64,000 nt of DNA from Candidatus Methanomethylophilaceae archaeon (GCA_944322255.1 CALUOK010000001.1:106538-170537), one strand, 5' to 3'. Numbered from the stretch's first letter, positions 44,586 to 52,803 are shown. A program made the numbers and translations. Notes: generated by a model not told the origin, from the letters alone.

Positions 44586-45363
44586 GTGCGCTCACTTCCT
44601 TCACTGTCAGGGCGAACCCCTGCATGCTGTTCTTGAGCTTCAGCAGCTCCAGCTTCACAGCCTTCGTCTGCTCCTGCTCCTCCTCGGAGCCGGGCTCGTC
44701 CTCCTTCTCCTCCGGGGATCCCTCGTCACCTGTCGGGGTGTCGGTGGTATCCTCCGGTGTGTCCTCCTTCTGCTCGTCCTCCACGGTCTCTCCGGAGATC
44801 GCCTCGTCGATGGCACGCAGGATCTTCTGCTGGCATTCCTCGGAGAGGGCTTTGTAGGCGGGCAGGGCGGCCACTCCCTTGCGCAGATCTGCGCCGTTTC
44901 TCTGGGCCATTGCCTTAGCCTCCGCGTAGGCGGCGGTGTTCGCGGGAAAGGTAACGAAGCTGCCCTCCCACAGATCCGCCCTCGTGATGTGACGGACACC
45001 GTCGACGTAGGCCCAGTCCAACATGTTGAAGCCCACGGACAGACCGCAGACGTCCCCCGCTTTCAGGAGCTCGTATGCCTCCTTACCGCGCTGGACGCCC
45101 TGGTTGAAGTGGCCCTCGATGGTCAGGGCTGTCTTGGTGTCCACGACCCTGAAGGACCCGATGGGCTCTCCGGTGTCGTGCTGCCACAGAAGGGGGAACT
45201 GGCCGCCCTTGGCTCTGACGGATTCATCCCAGCATCCCTCGTCACAGATGTCCCCCGCCATGTCCTCGTTGCCGTAGGTGGAGAGGACGCCGCGGAAATG
45301 GCCCTCGGTGTCGATGGACTTGTAGTCCGTGAGGGAGAAATGCTTGAGTGTAAGCCCCGTCAT
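44578..45363 (-). CDS. HK97-type prohead protease
   Basis: 261 residues. FRGVLSTYGNEDMAGDICDEGCWDES, the catalytic histidine in FPLLWQHDTGEPIGS, and the serine in CGLSVGFN fit the U35 prohead protease family. The Glu/Asp-rich C-terminal extension (about residues 190-250, EEKEDEPGSEEEQEQ) may act as scaffold. It opens the capsid operon behind a promoter-like motif at 45388. Confidence 0.9.
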   Translation of the reverse strand: MTGLTLKHFSLTDYKSIDTEGHFRGVLSTYGNEDMAGDICDEGCWDESVRAKGGQFPLLWQHDTGEPIGSFRVVDTKTALTIEGHFNQGVQRGKEAYELLKAGDVCGLSVGFNMLDWAYVDGVRHITRADLWEGSFVTFPANTAAYAEAKAMAQRNGADLRKGVAALPAYKALSEECQQKILRAIDEAISGETVEDEQKEDTPEDTTDTPTGDEGSPEEKEDEPGSEEEQEQTKAVKLELLKLKNSMQGFALTVKEVSAHE

Positions 45364-45387
45364 GGAGTTTCAATCGGGGGTTTCGAC

Positions 45388-45407
45388 TAACTATAATCAC
45401 ATCAAAG
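45388..45407 (-). promoter_or_regulatory. Viral promoter-like motif before the capsid operon
   Basis: Minus strand TTTGATGTGATTATAGTTAG, centred about 30 bases before the ATG at 45363. Best match to the family consensus. Confidence 0.6.
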
Positions 45408-45411
45408 CCAG

Positions 45412-46251
45412 TCAAACGTGGAATGTGATGAAGCAGCGGCAGTTCACGACCTCTCCGGCGGGAGCACCGTATGTGGAATCCGCCGGGCAGTCCATCCGGA
45501 CGGCTCCGTACCTCCCCGACCATGTGAAGCGGTCGGAGATCTCCACGCTCCTTCCCTCGAGGTGCTGATGCGTGTCCCTGACCTCTGCATCGAGGGCGGT
45601 GTTCCACATCTTGTACTGGGTTCTCGCGCTGTCGAGGCTCCGAGCGGTCTCGAGGCTCGCCCTGTTGCTCGCTGCCGTGCTCTCGGTCCTTGCGATGACC
45701 GATGACCTGTTGGGGATGATCTGGTCGAGGTACAGTCCGTCGAGCCTCTGCCGGAACTCGATGACGGACGCCGATTCGTAGAATATGCGGCGGATCTCCT
45801 GCAGGGTGGTGTCGTCTATCTGCACGATCTTGGTCCCCGCGTTCTCGAGGATCCACCGACGCATCTCCACCGCCCATGTGTCGTCCTCGTCGATCTGTCC
45901 CGCCGCCTTGCGTTCGAGGCGCATCCTCCACGCCTTGGCGGTCATGCTCTCATCGACCATGGGGTAGACCTCCTCGGCGACGCTGGTGTACATCCATGTG
46001 AGGACCTGCTGCTTCGCACCGTCCGTGCTCTTGACGGCTGCGAGGATCTGCCTCTCGTCGGGGTCCTCGAGCTGCGTGAGGGCGTCCAGCTCCGCGGAGA
46101 ATATGGAGCGGAATTGCACGCGGGCTGCTCTCTCGTAGGCGTTCCTGATGCGCTCCATCTGACGATATGCCCTCATGCGCTGGGCACGGGTCATTCCGCC
46201 GACGAGCTTGATGTAGGGGGCCGTCTCATAGGCTCTCGCCAGTGTCGGCAT
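45412..46251 (-). CDS. MuF-like head morphogenesis protein
   Basis: 279 residues. N-terminal helical part, then VIARTESTAASNRASLETAR, KMWNTALDAEVRDTHQHLEG and the cysteine end GEVVNCRCFITF, the signature of phage Mu protein F relatives, minor head proteins that join portal and DNA. It overlaps the portal gene by 26 bases. Confidence 0.85.
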   Translation of the reverse strand: MPTLARAYETAPYIKLVGGMTRAQRMRAYRQMERIRNAYERAARVQFRSIFSAELDALTQLEDPDERQILAAVKSTDGAKQQVLTWMYTSVAEEVYPMVDESMTAKAWRMRLERKAAGQIDEDDTWAVEMRRWILENAGTKIVQIDDTTLQEIRRIFYESASVIEFRQRLDGLYLDQIIPNRSSVIARTESTAASNRASLETARSLDSARTQYKMWNTALDAEVRDTHQHLEGRSVEISDRFTWSGRYGAVRMDCPADSTYGAPAGEVVNCRCFITFHV

Positions 46252-47509
46252 CCGGCTCCCCTCCGTCCCCGGGATCCTGCTGCATGGGCTGGACGGGGAC
46301 CGCGTAGACCGCCTCGTTCAGCGGGAGCCTGGACATGTTCGTCAGGATCACGTCTCCGTCGGAGCCCACGTCGTCATAGCCGAAGATCTCCCTCTTCTCG
46401 TTCGTGGTGAGGAAGTCGCAGGTCGTGATCGCGGTGTACATCGCGGTCTGGTCTCCGGCGAGGTCCTGTACCTGGGCCACGTCGTAGGTCATGCGCCCCA
46501 CGTCGTCGTACCACGGTAGGAGATAGCTGGACAGCTCGCCGTAGATGAGCTCGAGCTCCGGTAGAACGCACGACTTGGCGTACTGGGAGCGTGCCTCGGC
46601 CAAGTTGGCGTATGTCTTGTTCGCCACATCCCCCACGAGTTCGGAGGGCACGTTGTATGCGACGCAGATCGCACGGCTGTTCATCACCATGCCCTCCACG
46701 AAGTCCATCTCCACCGCCGTGAATCCGTTGGGGGTCGCGTCCATCTGGTCGTCGATGATCATGACGTTCCCGTTGTTCTCCGGGCCCTGCTGTCTGTTGC
46801 GGACCTCGGCGCGGAGCTCCTTCCTCTGCTTGCTCGTCAGGCTTCCGTGGACCTTCATGATTAGAGATGGGCGTGCGCCGTTCTCGAGGGTGTTCTTGTT
46901 CCAGACCCCTGCGGCGTTCTGCATCTCCACGTTGATCCTGGCGACGTACATCGGAGAGACCCCGAACACCTTGTCGCTGCTGTTGTTGAGTTTGATGTGT
47001 ATGAGCTCGTCGGGCGTGACCGTTCTGGTGCTGTCTCCGAAGTTGAGGATCCACGCGGAGACGGGCTCGAACTTGTTGTTCGTCCTGACAGGGGTGACCT
47101 CTCCGCTGTTGAAGCACCACAGCTCGCGGATCCCGGAGAAGTGCGTGGTCACGGGATAGATGAAGGCGTTGCCGTTGATGCCGAGGTAGGTCTCCACCTG
47201 GGAGATGAACTGCGCCCAGCTCTGCCGGGGGTTCGGTCTCTCGAGGAGCTTCTTCAGGGGGTGCTCCGGGTTGGTGATCTCGTTGCCCGCGGTGTCGAAG
47301 ATGACAGGTGGGACGGAGGACACGGACCCGGCGCGGATGTTGATGCACTGGAAAACGTAGGGGTTCCTCTCGAAACCGTCCACGAATTGCGACCACATGT
47401 TCTTGCCGATCAGCTGCGAGGATGACAGGAACTGCATCGGAGGCGCGGGCTTGGCCGGCACCGTCGCTGGTGATGCCTTACGAGTGAGAAGGTCCCCGAT
47501 GATTCCCAT
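46226..47509 (-). CDS. Portal protein, HK97 family
   Basis: 427 residues. FERNPYVFQCINIRAGSVSSVPPVIFD, ERPNPRQSWAQFISQVETYLGINGNAF, DELIHIKLN, and MVMNSRAICVAYNVPSELVGD...NLAEARSQY are classic HK97-type portal blocks. It forms the dodecameric DNA gate at the head vertex. The start has a promoter-like motif about 31 bases upstream. Confidence 0.92.
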   Translation of the reverse strand: MGIIGDLLTRKASPATVPAKPAPPMQFLSSSQLIGKNMWSQFVDGFERNPYVFQCINIRAGSVSSVPPVIFDTAGNEITNPEHPLKKLLERPNPRQSWAQFISQVETYLGINGNAFIYPVTTHFSGIRELWCFNSGEVTPVRTNNKFEPVSAWILNFGDSTRTVTPDELIHIKLNNSSDKVFGVSPMYVARINVEMQNAAGVWNKNTLENGARPSLIMKVHGSLTSKQRKELRAEVRNRQQGPENNGNVMIIDDQMDATPNGFTAVEMDFVEGMVMNSRAICVAYNVPSELVGDVANKTYANLAEARSQYAKSCVLPELELIYGELSSYLLPWYDDVGRMTYDVAQVQDLAGDQTAMYTAITTCDFLTTNEKREIFGYDDVGSDGDVILTNMSRLPLNEAVYAVPVQPMQQDPGDGGEPDADTGESL

Positions 47510-47533
47510 GCGGATTCCATCGGGCGTGGTCGT

Positions 47534-47553
47534 AAAATGTAATCACATCAAAG
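47534..47553 (-). promoter_or_regulatory. Viral promoter-like motif before the portal gene
   Basis: Minus strand CCTTTGATGTGATTACATTTT, overlapping the last codons of the terminase gene. Centre about 31 bases before the portal ATG. Confidence 0.55.
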
Positions 47554-48879
47554 GAACTCGATGTGCGGCGTCCTGCTGTGCTCCCTGATGTAGACGAGGA
47601 ACTGGGAGACGCTGTCGGTGATGTCGTCGTGCTCCCCCTCGGGGAACTGGGCGAGATTGTCCATCACGGCTCCTGCCGTGGACGTGGGAACGAGCACGGT
47701 GTTGCCGCCGTCCTCGATGACCGTGGCGGGCAGGTGGACCCTTCCAGCCTCTATTGCAGGGGTGGCCATGTCCAGCCTCTGCCCCTTGTCCATGCTCCCG
47801 GGATCTATGGGCTTGATGGGCATGTTCGGACGCTTCTCCCGGAGCTCCTGTATGAGGGAGACCCCAGAGGACTTGTCCTCGATGAGGTTGTATGTGGGGC
47901 GGTAGCGGTTGTTTAAGTCTATGGCCGTGCGGACGAGCTCCGGGAACAGCAGCTTCTCGCAGACCATCTCGAGGAGGTAGTAATCGTCCTGGATCCGCAG
48001 CCATACGGTTCCGACGGAGTAGTCGGAGATCTCCTTGACCTTCTGCGCCGTGTCCCATGAGATGTAGATGTCGGAGCTCTGCTCGCGGAGGCTCCTGATG
48101 TCATCCACGTCGTAGAACTGCCACCAGCTGCGCTTTATCCTGCCGACGTCGAGGTCGTCCAGGAACTCGCACTCGTACTCCTGTCCGTAGATCCTGCTGC
48201 CGTGCTCCACGAGCTCGTCCTGCAGGAACGCCTGCATCTCCGGTGTCTGCATCCTCGGATTCTCGGACGCGCGGATGATGTACTTGCTCCACAGCTGTCC
48301 GATGTACGCCGCATAGAAGTTGCCGGTCTTGGCCTTCGGCGTGGACACGAGGATGAACTGCCCCTGCGTGGTCAGGAGCATGGGGGACACCGCCGCGTAG
48401 ATCTCGTCGGGCACTCCAGCCGCCTCGTCGATGATGACCAGGTTGGCTGTCGTACCACGGATGTTCCAATTTGTCGCGGGCAGGGAGAGGATCCTGGAGC
48501 CGTTGGCCAGCTCCATGCTCATGACGTTGTCCACCACCAGCTTGCAGGCGTACTCCGGGATCGCCTTGACCATGCGGCGGATCGTCCTTAGCAGGTCAGA
48601 GGACTGACGCTGCGTAGGGCTGACGAGCACCACCGTCTGATTGTCACGGAAGAGGGCGCGGTGCAGGGCCTTGATGCCCACCGCCGTGGACTTGCCTCCC
48701 TGACGGTGGACCAGCAGCAGGAGCCTCTTCCGGTCGTCGCGGAGAAATGTGCGCTGCCATTCGTCGAGGGAGAAGTCCGTCACCGGCTCGATGACATCCG
48801 CTGCCCATCTGTCCGGACGGTACGTCCACATCAGGTCCTGGAGCTCCGCGTCGGTGAGCTCGATGCTCTTCTTCGTCAT
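47548..48879 (-). CDS. terL: Terminase large subunit
   Basis: 443 residues. ATPase domain: LLLLVHRQGGKSTAVGIKAL (Walker A with the arginine variant) and LVIIDEAAGV (Walker B). Nuclease domain: ISWDTAQKVKEISDYSVGTVW and LIEDKSSGVSLIQELR hold the expected acidic residues. It packages DNA into proheads. The 5' end of the gene overlaps the frame of the preceding small-subunit candidate by 236 bases. Confidence 0.93.
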   Translation of the reverse strand: MTKKSIELTDAELQDLMWTYRPDRWAADVIEPVTDFSLDEWQRTFLRDDRKRLLLLVHRQGGKSTAVGIKALHRALFRDNQTVVLVSPTQRQSSDLLRTIRRMVKAIPEYACKLVVDNVMSMELANGSRILSLPATNWNIRGTTANLVIIDEAAGVPDEIYAAVSPMLLTTQGQFILVSTPKAKTGNFYAAYIGQLWSKYIIRASENPRMQTPEMQAFLQDELVEHGSRIYGQEYECEFLDDLDVGRIKRSWWQFYDVDDIRSLREQSSDIYISWDTAQKVKEISDYSVGTVWLRIQDDYYLLEMVCEKLLFPELVRTAIDLNNRYRPTYNLIEDKSSGVSLIQELREKRPNMPIKPIDPGSMDKGQRLDMATPAIEAGRVHLPATVIEDGGNTVLVPTSTAGAVMDNLAQFPEGEHDDITDSVSQFLVYIREHSRTPHIEFL

Positions 48880-49438
48880 CCAACTCGCCCATTAGGGCCT
48901 TGAGAAGTTCGGGGTCCTTGTCGATGCGTTTCTTGATGTTGTGGAGCTTGGCCTCGTCGACCAGACGGACCGATGCCTCGACCTGGAGGGGCTTCGCCTC
49001 GCCGATCTGCTCACGGATGAGCTCGACCGCCTTCGCGTCCCCGTTCATCGCCTTTTGCACGAGCTTCACGACGATCCTGTCGTTGACCGTCAGGTTCGCC
49101 TCCTTCACATCGTCGAACGACTTGACCTTGTCTATGGGGGTCACTTTGCCCGATTTCATGGGCATGGTGAGGGCGATCTCGAGGGCCTCCGCGAGGCTCT
49201 TCCTCTCCTGCCTTTTCCGGGCACTTGCCCTGCCTCCTTTTTTGCCGTTTTTCGCCGCTTCATCGCCGCTTGAAAACTGCGTAGCCCTCCCGCGCTTGAG
49301 GTTCTCGAGGCTCTTCTCACGGCCTGTTTTCTGGGGCGTTTCCTGCCCTTCTGCGGGCCTCGGTTCCTCGGAGGTATCGGAGGTCGTCTCGGTGTCCTTC
49401 GGGCCTCCTGCGGGCTCCTGCGCGTCGTGCTCCGTCAT
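48644..49438 (-). CDS. Terminase small subunit candidate
   Basis: 264 residues. A disordered acidic/Pro start (residues 1-50), then GKKGGRASARKRQERKSLAEALEIALTMP and NDRIVVKLVQKAMNGDAKAVELIREQIGE, a common pattern in small terminase-like or DUF5681-type phage proteins just upstream of terL. The frame runs 236 bases into terL; the last 80 residues (after ELDDEEE) have the Arg/Pro/Gly composition of an out-of-frame shadow, so the natural end is uncertain. The ATG overlaps the methyltransferase stop (ATGA). Confidence 0.6.
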   Translation of the reverse strand: MTEHDAQEPAGGPKDTETTSDTSEEPRPAEGQETPQKTGREKSLENLKRGRATQFSSGDEAAKNGKKGGRASARKRQERKSLAEALEIALTMPMKSGKVTPIDKVKSFDDVKEANLTVNDRIVVKLVQKAMNGDAKAVELIREQIGEAKPLQVEASVRLVDEAKLHNIKKRIDKDPELLKALMGELDDEEEHRAHRRGAPGPDVDVPSGQMGSGCHRAGDGLLPRRMAAHISPRRPEEAPAAGPPSGRQVHGGGHQGPAPRPLP

Positions 49439-50166
49439 GCTCCCACCTTCTGCGCCTTCTGACCCGTGAAGGTCTCCCATCTGTCGATGATGACGTCCGC
49501 ATAGCGGGGGTCGAGCTCCATGGTGAGACACCTCCTCCCCAGCTGCTCGCATGCCATGAGCGTGGAGCCGGATCCTCCGAACAGGTCCAGGACTGTCTCC
49601 CCTCTGCGGGTGCTGTTCTGGATGAGAGTTGCGATCAGGCGGATGGGCTTCATGGTCGGGTGGTCCTTGTTCGCTGCGGGCTTGTTCTCGTGGATGACGT
49701 CCACCGGCACGTCGGCATCGAGGATCCTCTGCAGGAGCTTGCGCATGTCCTCCTTCTTCATGTGCTCGAGGTCGTAGGGCTCCTCCTCGAGGATCGTCGT
49801 CAGGGAGCGGTTGTCCGTGAAGTAGTGGGCCCCTCCCGCCTTCCATCCGTAGAGGCAGGGCTCGTGCTTCCACTGGTAGTCCTGCCTGCCGAGGACGAAG
49901 TGCTGCTTCGCCCATATCAGGCACTGGCGGATCTCCCATCCGGTGCGCTCGCACGCCTCCTCGAAGATCTGCCCATTCCTCGAGGCGTACCAGATGTAGA
50001 AGGCACCGCCGGGCTTCAGGGCGGAATCCATGCAGCCGAACGCATCCTCGAGGAACGTGAGGAAGGAGCTGTTCTCCATGTGGTCGTTGAGGATCGTGAG
50101 CCTGTCCTTGGTCTCCCCCTCGATGGCCACGTTATAGGGCGGGTCGGTGACAACACAATCGACCAT
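49435..50166 (-). CDS. DNA methyltransferase (beta-class), C-terminal half of a ParB-MTase
   Basis: 243 residues from the ATG just after the G tract. The catalytic motif DPPYN lies near the N-terminus and the S-adenosylmethionine motif DLFGGSGSTLMACEQLGR near the C-terminus, the beta order of N6-adenine/N4-cytosine enzymes. It ends with CLTMELDPRYADVIIDRWE. Phages often encode this domain fused behind a ParB-like domain. Here the fusion is broken by frame at a 12-G tract: with 11 G the two halves would read through as AAGGGGLMVDCVVTDPPYN. The target sequence is unknown. Confidence 0.85.
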   Translation of the reverse strand: MVDCVVTDPPYNVAIEGETKDRLTILNDHMENSSFLTFLEDAFGCMDSALKPGGAFYIWYASRNGQIFEEACERTGWEIRQCLIWAKQHFVLGRQDYQWKHEPCLYGWKAGGAHYFTDNRSLTTILEEEPYDLEHMKKEDMRKLLQRILDADVPVDVIHENKPAANKDHPTMKPIRLIATLIQNSTRRGETVLDLFGGSGSTLMACEQLGRRCLTMELDPRYADVIIDRWETFTGQKAQKVGA

Positions 50167-50749
50167 CAATCCCCCCCCCCCCGGCGGCAGTCTCCAGGAG
50201 CTTGCGCAGATCGGCCTTCGATGTCGCGTCTCCGACGACGAGGACGTGGTCTCCGAGTATGTAGACGTCCCCGATCTTGGACATGGGGTCCTCCGGGGGC
50301 TCGGGCTCGTAACCATCCTCCTCGACGTCCACGGAGACGTCCTTGTCGAATCCGTAGGGCGTCATGTCCATCTCTATGTCCTCGAGCTCGAGGTCCAGCA
50401 GGACGTCGTCCCATGTGGAATACTCGGAGGAGCGGTTGTCGATGATCCTGTACGCCTTGACCTGGTCCGGTGTCAGGTCGTCGGCCAGCACGATGGTGCA
50501 TGTCGTCCATCCCATCTCGCGCATCGCCTTGTACCGGGTGTGCCCTGCGACAATGGTTCCGTAGGTGTCCACGACGATGGGGACCTTCTGGTCGAAGTCC
50601 TCCAGGCTCTTGCGGACGATGGGCACGGCCTTGTCGTTCTTGCGGGGGTTCCTCTCGTAGAGATGGATCGTGTCCATCGGTACGTCGTAGGTGGGGAGCT
50701 TCGTCGATGGGACGAGGAGGCTCCTGTCGAGCTTCTGTGCCTCGGTCAT
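50132..50749 (-). CDS. ParB-like nuclease-domain protein, N-terminal half of a ParB-MTase
   Basis: 205 residues. LYERNPRKNDKAVPIVRKSLEDFDQKVPIVVDTYGTIVAGHTRYKAMREMGW is the ParB/Srx domain (the GHTRY core is intact). DLTPDQVKAYRIIDNRSSEYSTWDDVLLDLEL and KIGDVYILGDHVLVVGDAT lead as usual toward a methyltransferase. After the G tract the present frame adds 12 residues (IDGRLCCHRPAL) and stops. The ATG overlaps the zinc-ribbon gene stop. Confidence 0.85.
   Translation of the reverse strand: MTEAQKLDRSLLVPSTKLPTYDVPMDTIHLYERNPRKNDKAVPIVRKSLEDFDQKVPIVVDTYGTIVAGHTRYKAMREMGWTTCTIVLADDLTPDQVKAYRIIDNRSSEYSTWDDVLLDLELEDIEMDMTPYGFDKDVSVDVEEDGYEPEPPEDPMSKIGDVYILGDHVLVVGDATSKADLRKLLETAAGGGGIDGRLCCHRPAL
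50171..50182 (-). repeat. 12-G homopolymer at the ParB-methyltransferase junction
   Basis: On the coding strand GCCGCC, 12 G, ATTGATGG. Loss of one G or gain of two joins the ParB-like and methyltransferase frames; 12 leaves them separate. It is the only homopolymer of this length within the provirus. Confidence 0.75.
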
Positions 50750-50889
50750 CTCCGGCACCTCGGAGCTGTGACTTTGCGGACTTCGGGCTCGTTGAGCTCG
50801 ACGATCTTCGTCCGACACTGGGAGCATCTGATGACCCTCCCCTCCTTGTTGATGCAGGTGCTCCCGCATCTCGGGCAGATGTAGGGCAT
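50746..50889 (-). CDS. Small zinc-ribbon protein
   Basis: 47 residues: ICPRCGSTCINKEG then IRCSQCRTKIVEL, two CxxC knuckles. Coupled by overlap to both neighbours (TGATG before, ATGA after). Probably a nucleic-acid or protein binding accessory of the early operon. Confidence 0.7.
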   Translation of the reverse strand: MPYICPRCGSTCINKEGRVIRCSQCRTKIVELNEPEVRKVTAPRCRR

Positions 50890-51272
50890 CAACTCGCCTC
50901 CTTCCCGTCTCCCCACAGGGCCATCTGGACCATTCCGTCTCCTTCCGGGTCCCTGGGGATGCGTCCCTCGCGCCTCTCCATGCTGTCGGCGATCCTGCGG
51001 AGCTGGTAGACCATCATCCCCATGAGCCTCTGCTGCACGATGCCCTCCGCGTCGGTGTAGTGCTCCGGCACGAAGAGCAGGCGTTTAGTTCCGTGAGGGG
51101 TCTGGACGGACAGCCCCAGGAGCTCTCCCGCGTCCAGGAGCTCGCGTGTGCGCTTCTGGATCGTGGGCGGTGCAGCGATGTTCATCGTCGTCAGATCGGT
51201 GAAGCAGATCTCCCTGCTCTGCTCGTTGTAGCTGCGGACGGTGTCGATGATGCGCTTGCACACCTCGTCCAT
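50889..51272 (-). CDS. Winged-helix-like early protein
   Basis: 127 residues. FTDLTTMNIAAPPTIQKRTRELLDAGELLGLSV followed by KRLLFVPEHYTDAE fits a small winged helix; the rest is helical. No family recognised. It lies three bases after the PCNA gene. Confidence 0.55.
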   Translation of the reverse strand: MDEVCKRIIDTVRSYNEQSREICFTDLTTMNIAAPPTIQKRTRELLDAGELLGLSVQTPHGTKRLLFVPEHYTDAEGIVQQRLMGMMVYQLRRIADSMERREGRIPRDPEGDGMVQMALWGDGKEAS

Positions 51273-51275
51273 GGC

Positions 51276-52058
51276 TCACACCCCCAGGATCCTGGGTGCG
51301 ATGTAGACCCTGTAATCTGCCCCCATGTAGGAGAAGCTCATGCGCAGAGGCGCGTCGGTCACCAGCTCCAGGGAGATGTTCTCGCCGTCCTTCGTGTGGA
51401 TCCTCTTGACGATGCTGGCCACCAGCTCCGTCCCGAAGGAGCTCTTCATGTCCGATGTGTAGACCGTCGGCACGTAGATCTCGGCGGTCTCCACATCCGA
51501 GGAGCAGGCGAAGACCAGACGCCCCTTGTCGATGCGGATGTGCAGGGTCTCCCCTATCTTCTCCAGTGATGTGAGCTCTTTCAGCTTGTCCTGCGTGATC
51601 TGGAGCTCCACCTCCGGGGTCATTGTGAGATCCCGGGGGACGTCCACCTGTCCTCCCGCCATCGAGAATCCGCGCCTCCTGTTGGCATTCCAGAGGCACA
51701 GCCTCGCCCCGATCTGCGTGATGTAGACCGCCTCGTCACCGAACGCCTTGAGTGCGGCGGTCATGTGCTCGAGACTGAATGCCACGGTCACGTCCCCCTC
51801 GATGGAATAGTCGAAGAGGGCACTGTCCTCCTCGCATCCTGTGGATGCCTCCATGATGCACATCATGGTATGGCCCTCGTCCCTCACGCCGCACGTGATC
51901 TCCGAGGACGTCAGCTCGAACCTCACGTCCGCATCCTTACCGGCCACCCCGATGATCGGGTCCAGCGCGGTCAGCATCCTGTCCGCGTGAGCGATCATCA
52001 CGACGTCCGTTCCCAGTCTCTCCCTTGCCTGCTTAGCTGTCTCCTGCATCTCACACAT
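51276..52058 (-). CDS. PCNA-like sliding clamp
   Basis: 260 residues, close to the archaeal PCNA length of about 245-250. The C-terminal block LVTDAPLRMSFSYMGADYRVYIAPRI matches the PCNA end (acidic/Pro, strands, APRI). YSIEGDVTVAFSLEHMTAALKAF and LQITQDKLKELTSLEKIGETLHIRIDKGRLVFACSSD fit the two-domain clamp. It would load on DNA to hold polymerase or methyltransferase. No polymerase is encoded in this window, so the virus presumably recruits the host enzyme. Confidence 0.75.
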   Translation of the reverse strand: MCEMQETAKQARERLGTDVVMIAHADRMLTALDPIIGVAGKDADVRFELTSSEITCGVRDEGHTMMCIMEASTGCEEDSALFDYSIEGDVTVAFSLEHMTAALKAFGDEAVYITQIGARLCLWNANRRRGFSMAGGQVDVPRDLTMTPEVELQITQDKLKELTSLEKIGETLHIRIDKGRLVFACSSDVETAEIYVPTVYTSDMKSSFGTELVASIVKRIHTKDGENISLELVTDAPLRMSFSYMGADYRVYIAPRILGV

Positions 52059-52064
52059 CCTCCA

Positions 52065-52214
52065 TCATGTACCCGCACTCCGGGCAGCGGGCCTCCCGTT
52101 CTCATCAATCGTACAATCTCCCCAGTCGGCCTCGAGGCCGCATCCCGGGCACCTGCATCTCGGAGCGAGGCACACCCCCTGCTCCGCCATCCGAAGAAGG
52201 CCCTCGGAGCTCAT
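52065..52214 (-). CDS. Small cysteine-rich protein, possible frameshift
   Basis: 49 residues: CLAPRCRCPGCGLEADWG, then a non-zinc tail. In the next frame the same DNA would give EREARCPECGYMMEDV and stop just before the PCNA gene, completing a four-cysteine ribbon. A one-base error or a real frameshift near 52110 is possible. Confidence 0.45.
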   Translation of the reverse strand: MSSEGLLRMAEQGVCLAPRCRCPGCGLEADWGDCTIDENGRPAARSAGT

Positions 52215-52459
52215 GCCATCACCAGCGTCATGACCGTGATCGAGACGGCCCCGAGCATCAGAGCGAACGCCGTGACCAGCACCATCAGGTCGATGATCCT
52301 CTGCTGCTTCTCGAGGATCCTGTGGATGGCCACGATGTCGCGGCTGTCGCGCTCCACGCACTTGTCCAGATTGCGGATGCTGTATCCATGGGACTGCAGG
52401 AGCATGGCGACGCGGGCCAGGTCCGCCCTGTCGCGGATGGTCAGGCGGTCATCGGTCAA
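52211..52459 (-). CDS. Small membrane protein
   Basis: 82 residues. Charged helical N-terminal part (VERDSRDIVAIHRILEKQQRIID) and one C-terminal transmembrane helix (LMVLVTAFALMLGAVSITVMTL). Overlaps neighbours by ATGA. Function unknown. Confidence 0.6.
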   Translation of the reverse strand: MTDDRLTIRDRADLARVAMLLQSHGYSIRNLDKCVERDSRDIVAIHRILEKQQRIIDLMVLVTAFALMLGAVSITVMTLVMA

Positions 52460-52803
52460 TCAATCACCCCGTTGGTGCGACGGACACCCCTGTTCCATTT
52501 CGCCACGGCCTCGGCCCTGTCCTTTCCGGATGGTCCCGTGGCCTGGCATCCGTCGCATATCACGAACCAGTCCGGCTCGTCGTCGTCGTTGGAGATCGTC
52601 CTTAGACGTGTGCTGTCGCAGAACGGGCACGTCGCGGGCTTGAACGCCCTGTCGAGCAGATCCTTCAGCGCGGGCATCATGTGGTCCATGACGTTTATCG
52701 GGATGTTCACCTGGGTCCCATCGGGATCCAGGAACCTGACGCAGGGCCAGTCGATCCTGGGCATGTGGGTGATGCACGCCTTGTAGCCGTCCTCCTCGAT
52801 CAT
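52456..52803 (-). CDS. Lar-like restriction alleviation zinc protein
   Basis: 115 residues. The C-terminal half ATCPFCDSTRLRTIS...DWFVICDGCQATGPSGKDRAEAVAKWNRGV is the Lar pattern: CPFC, C..C, GP, and the A..WN.R end. Phage Lar proteins reduce host restriction; that activity here is inferred from the family. The N-terminal 50 residues are specific to this protein. This is of interest with a HindVP-like restriction gene in the same window. Confidence 0.65.
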   Translation of the reverse strand: MIEEDGYKACITHMPRIDWPCVRFLDPDGTQVNIPINVMDHMMPALKDLLDRAFKPATCPFCDSTRLRTISNDDDEPDWFVICDGCQATGPSGKDRAEAVAKWNRGVRRTNGVID

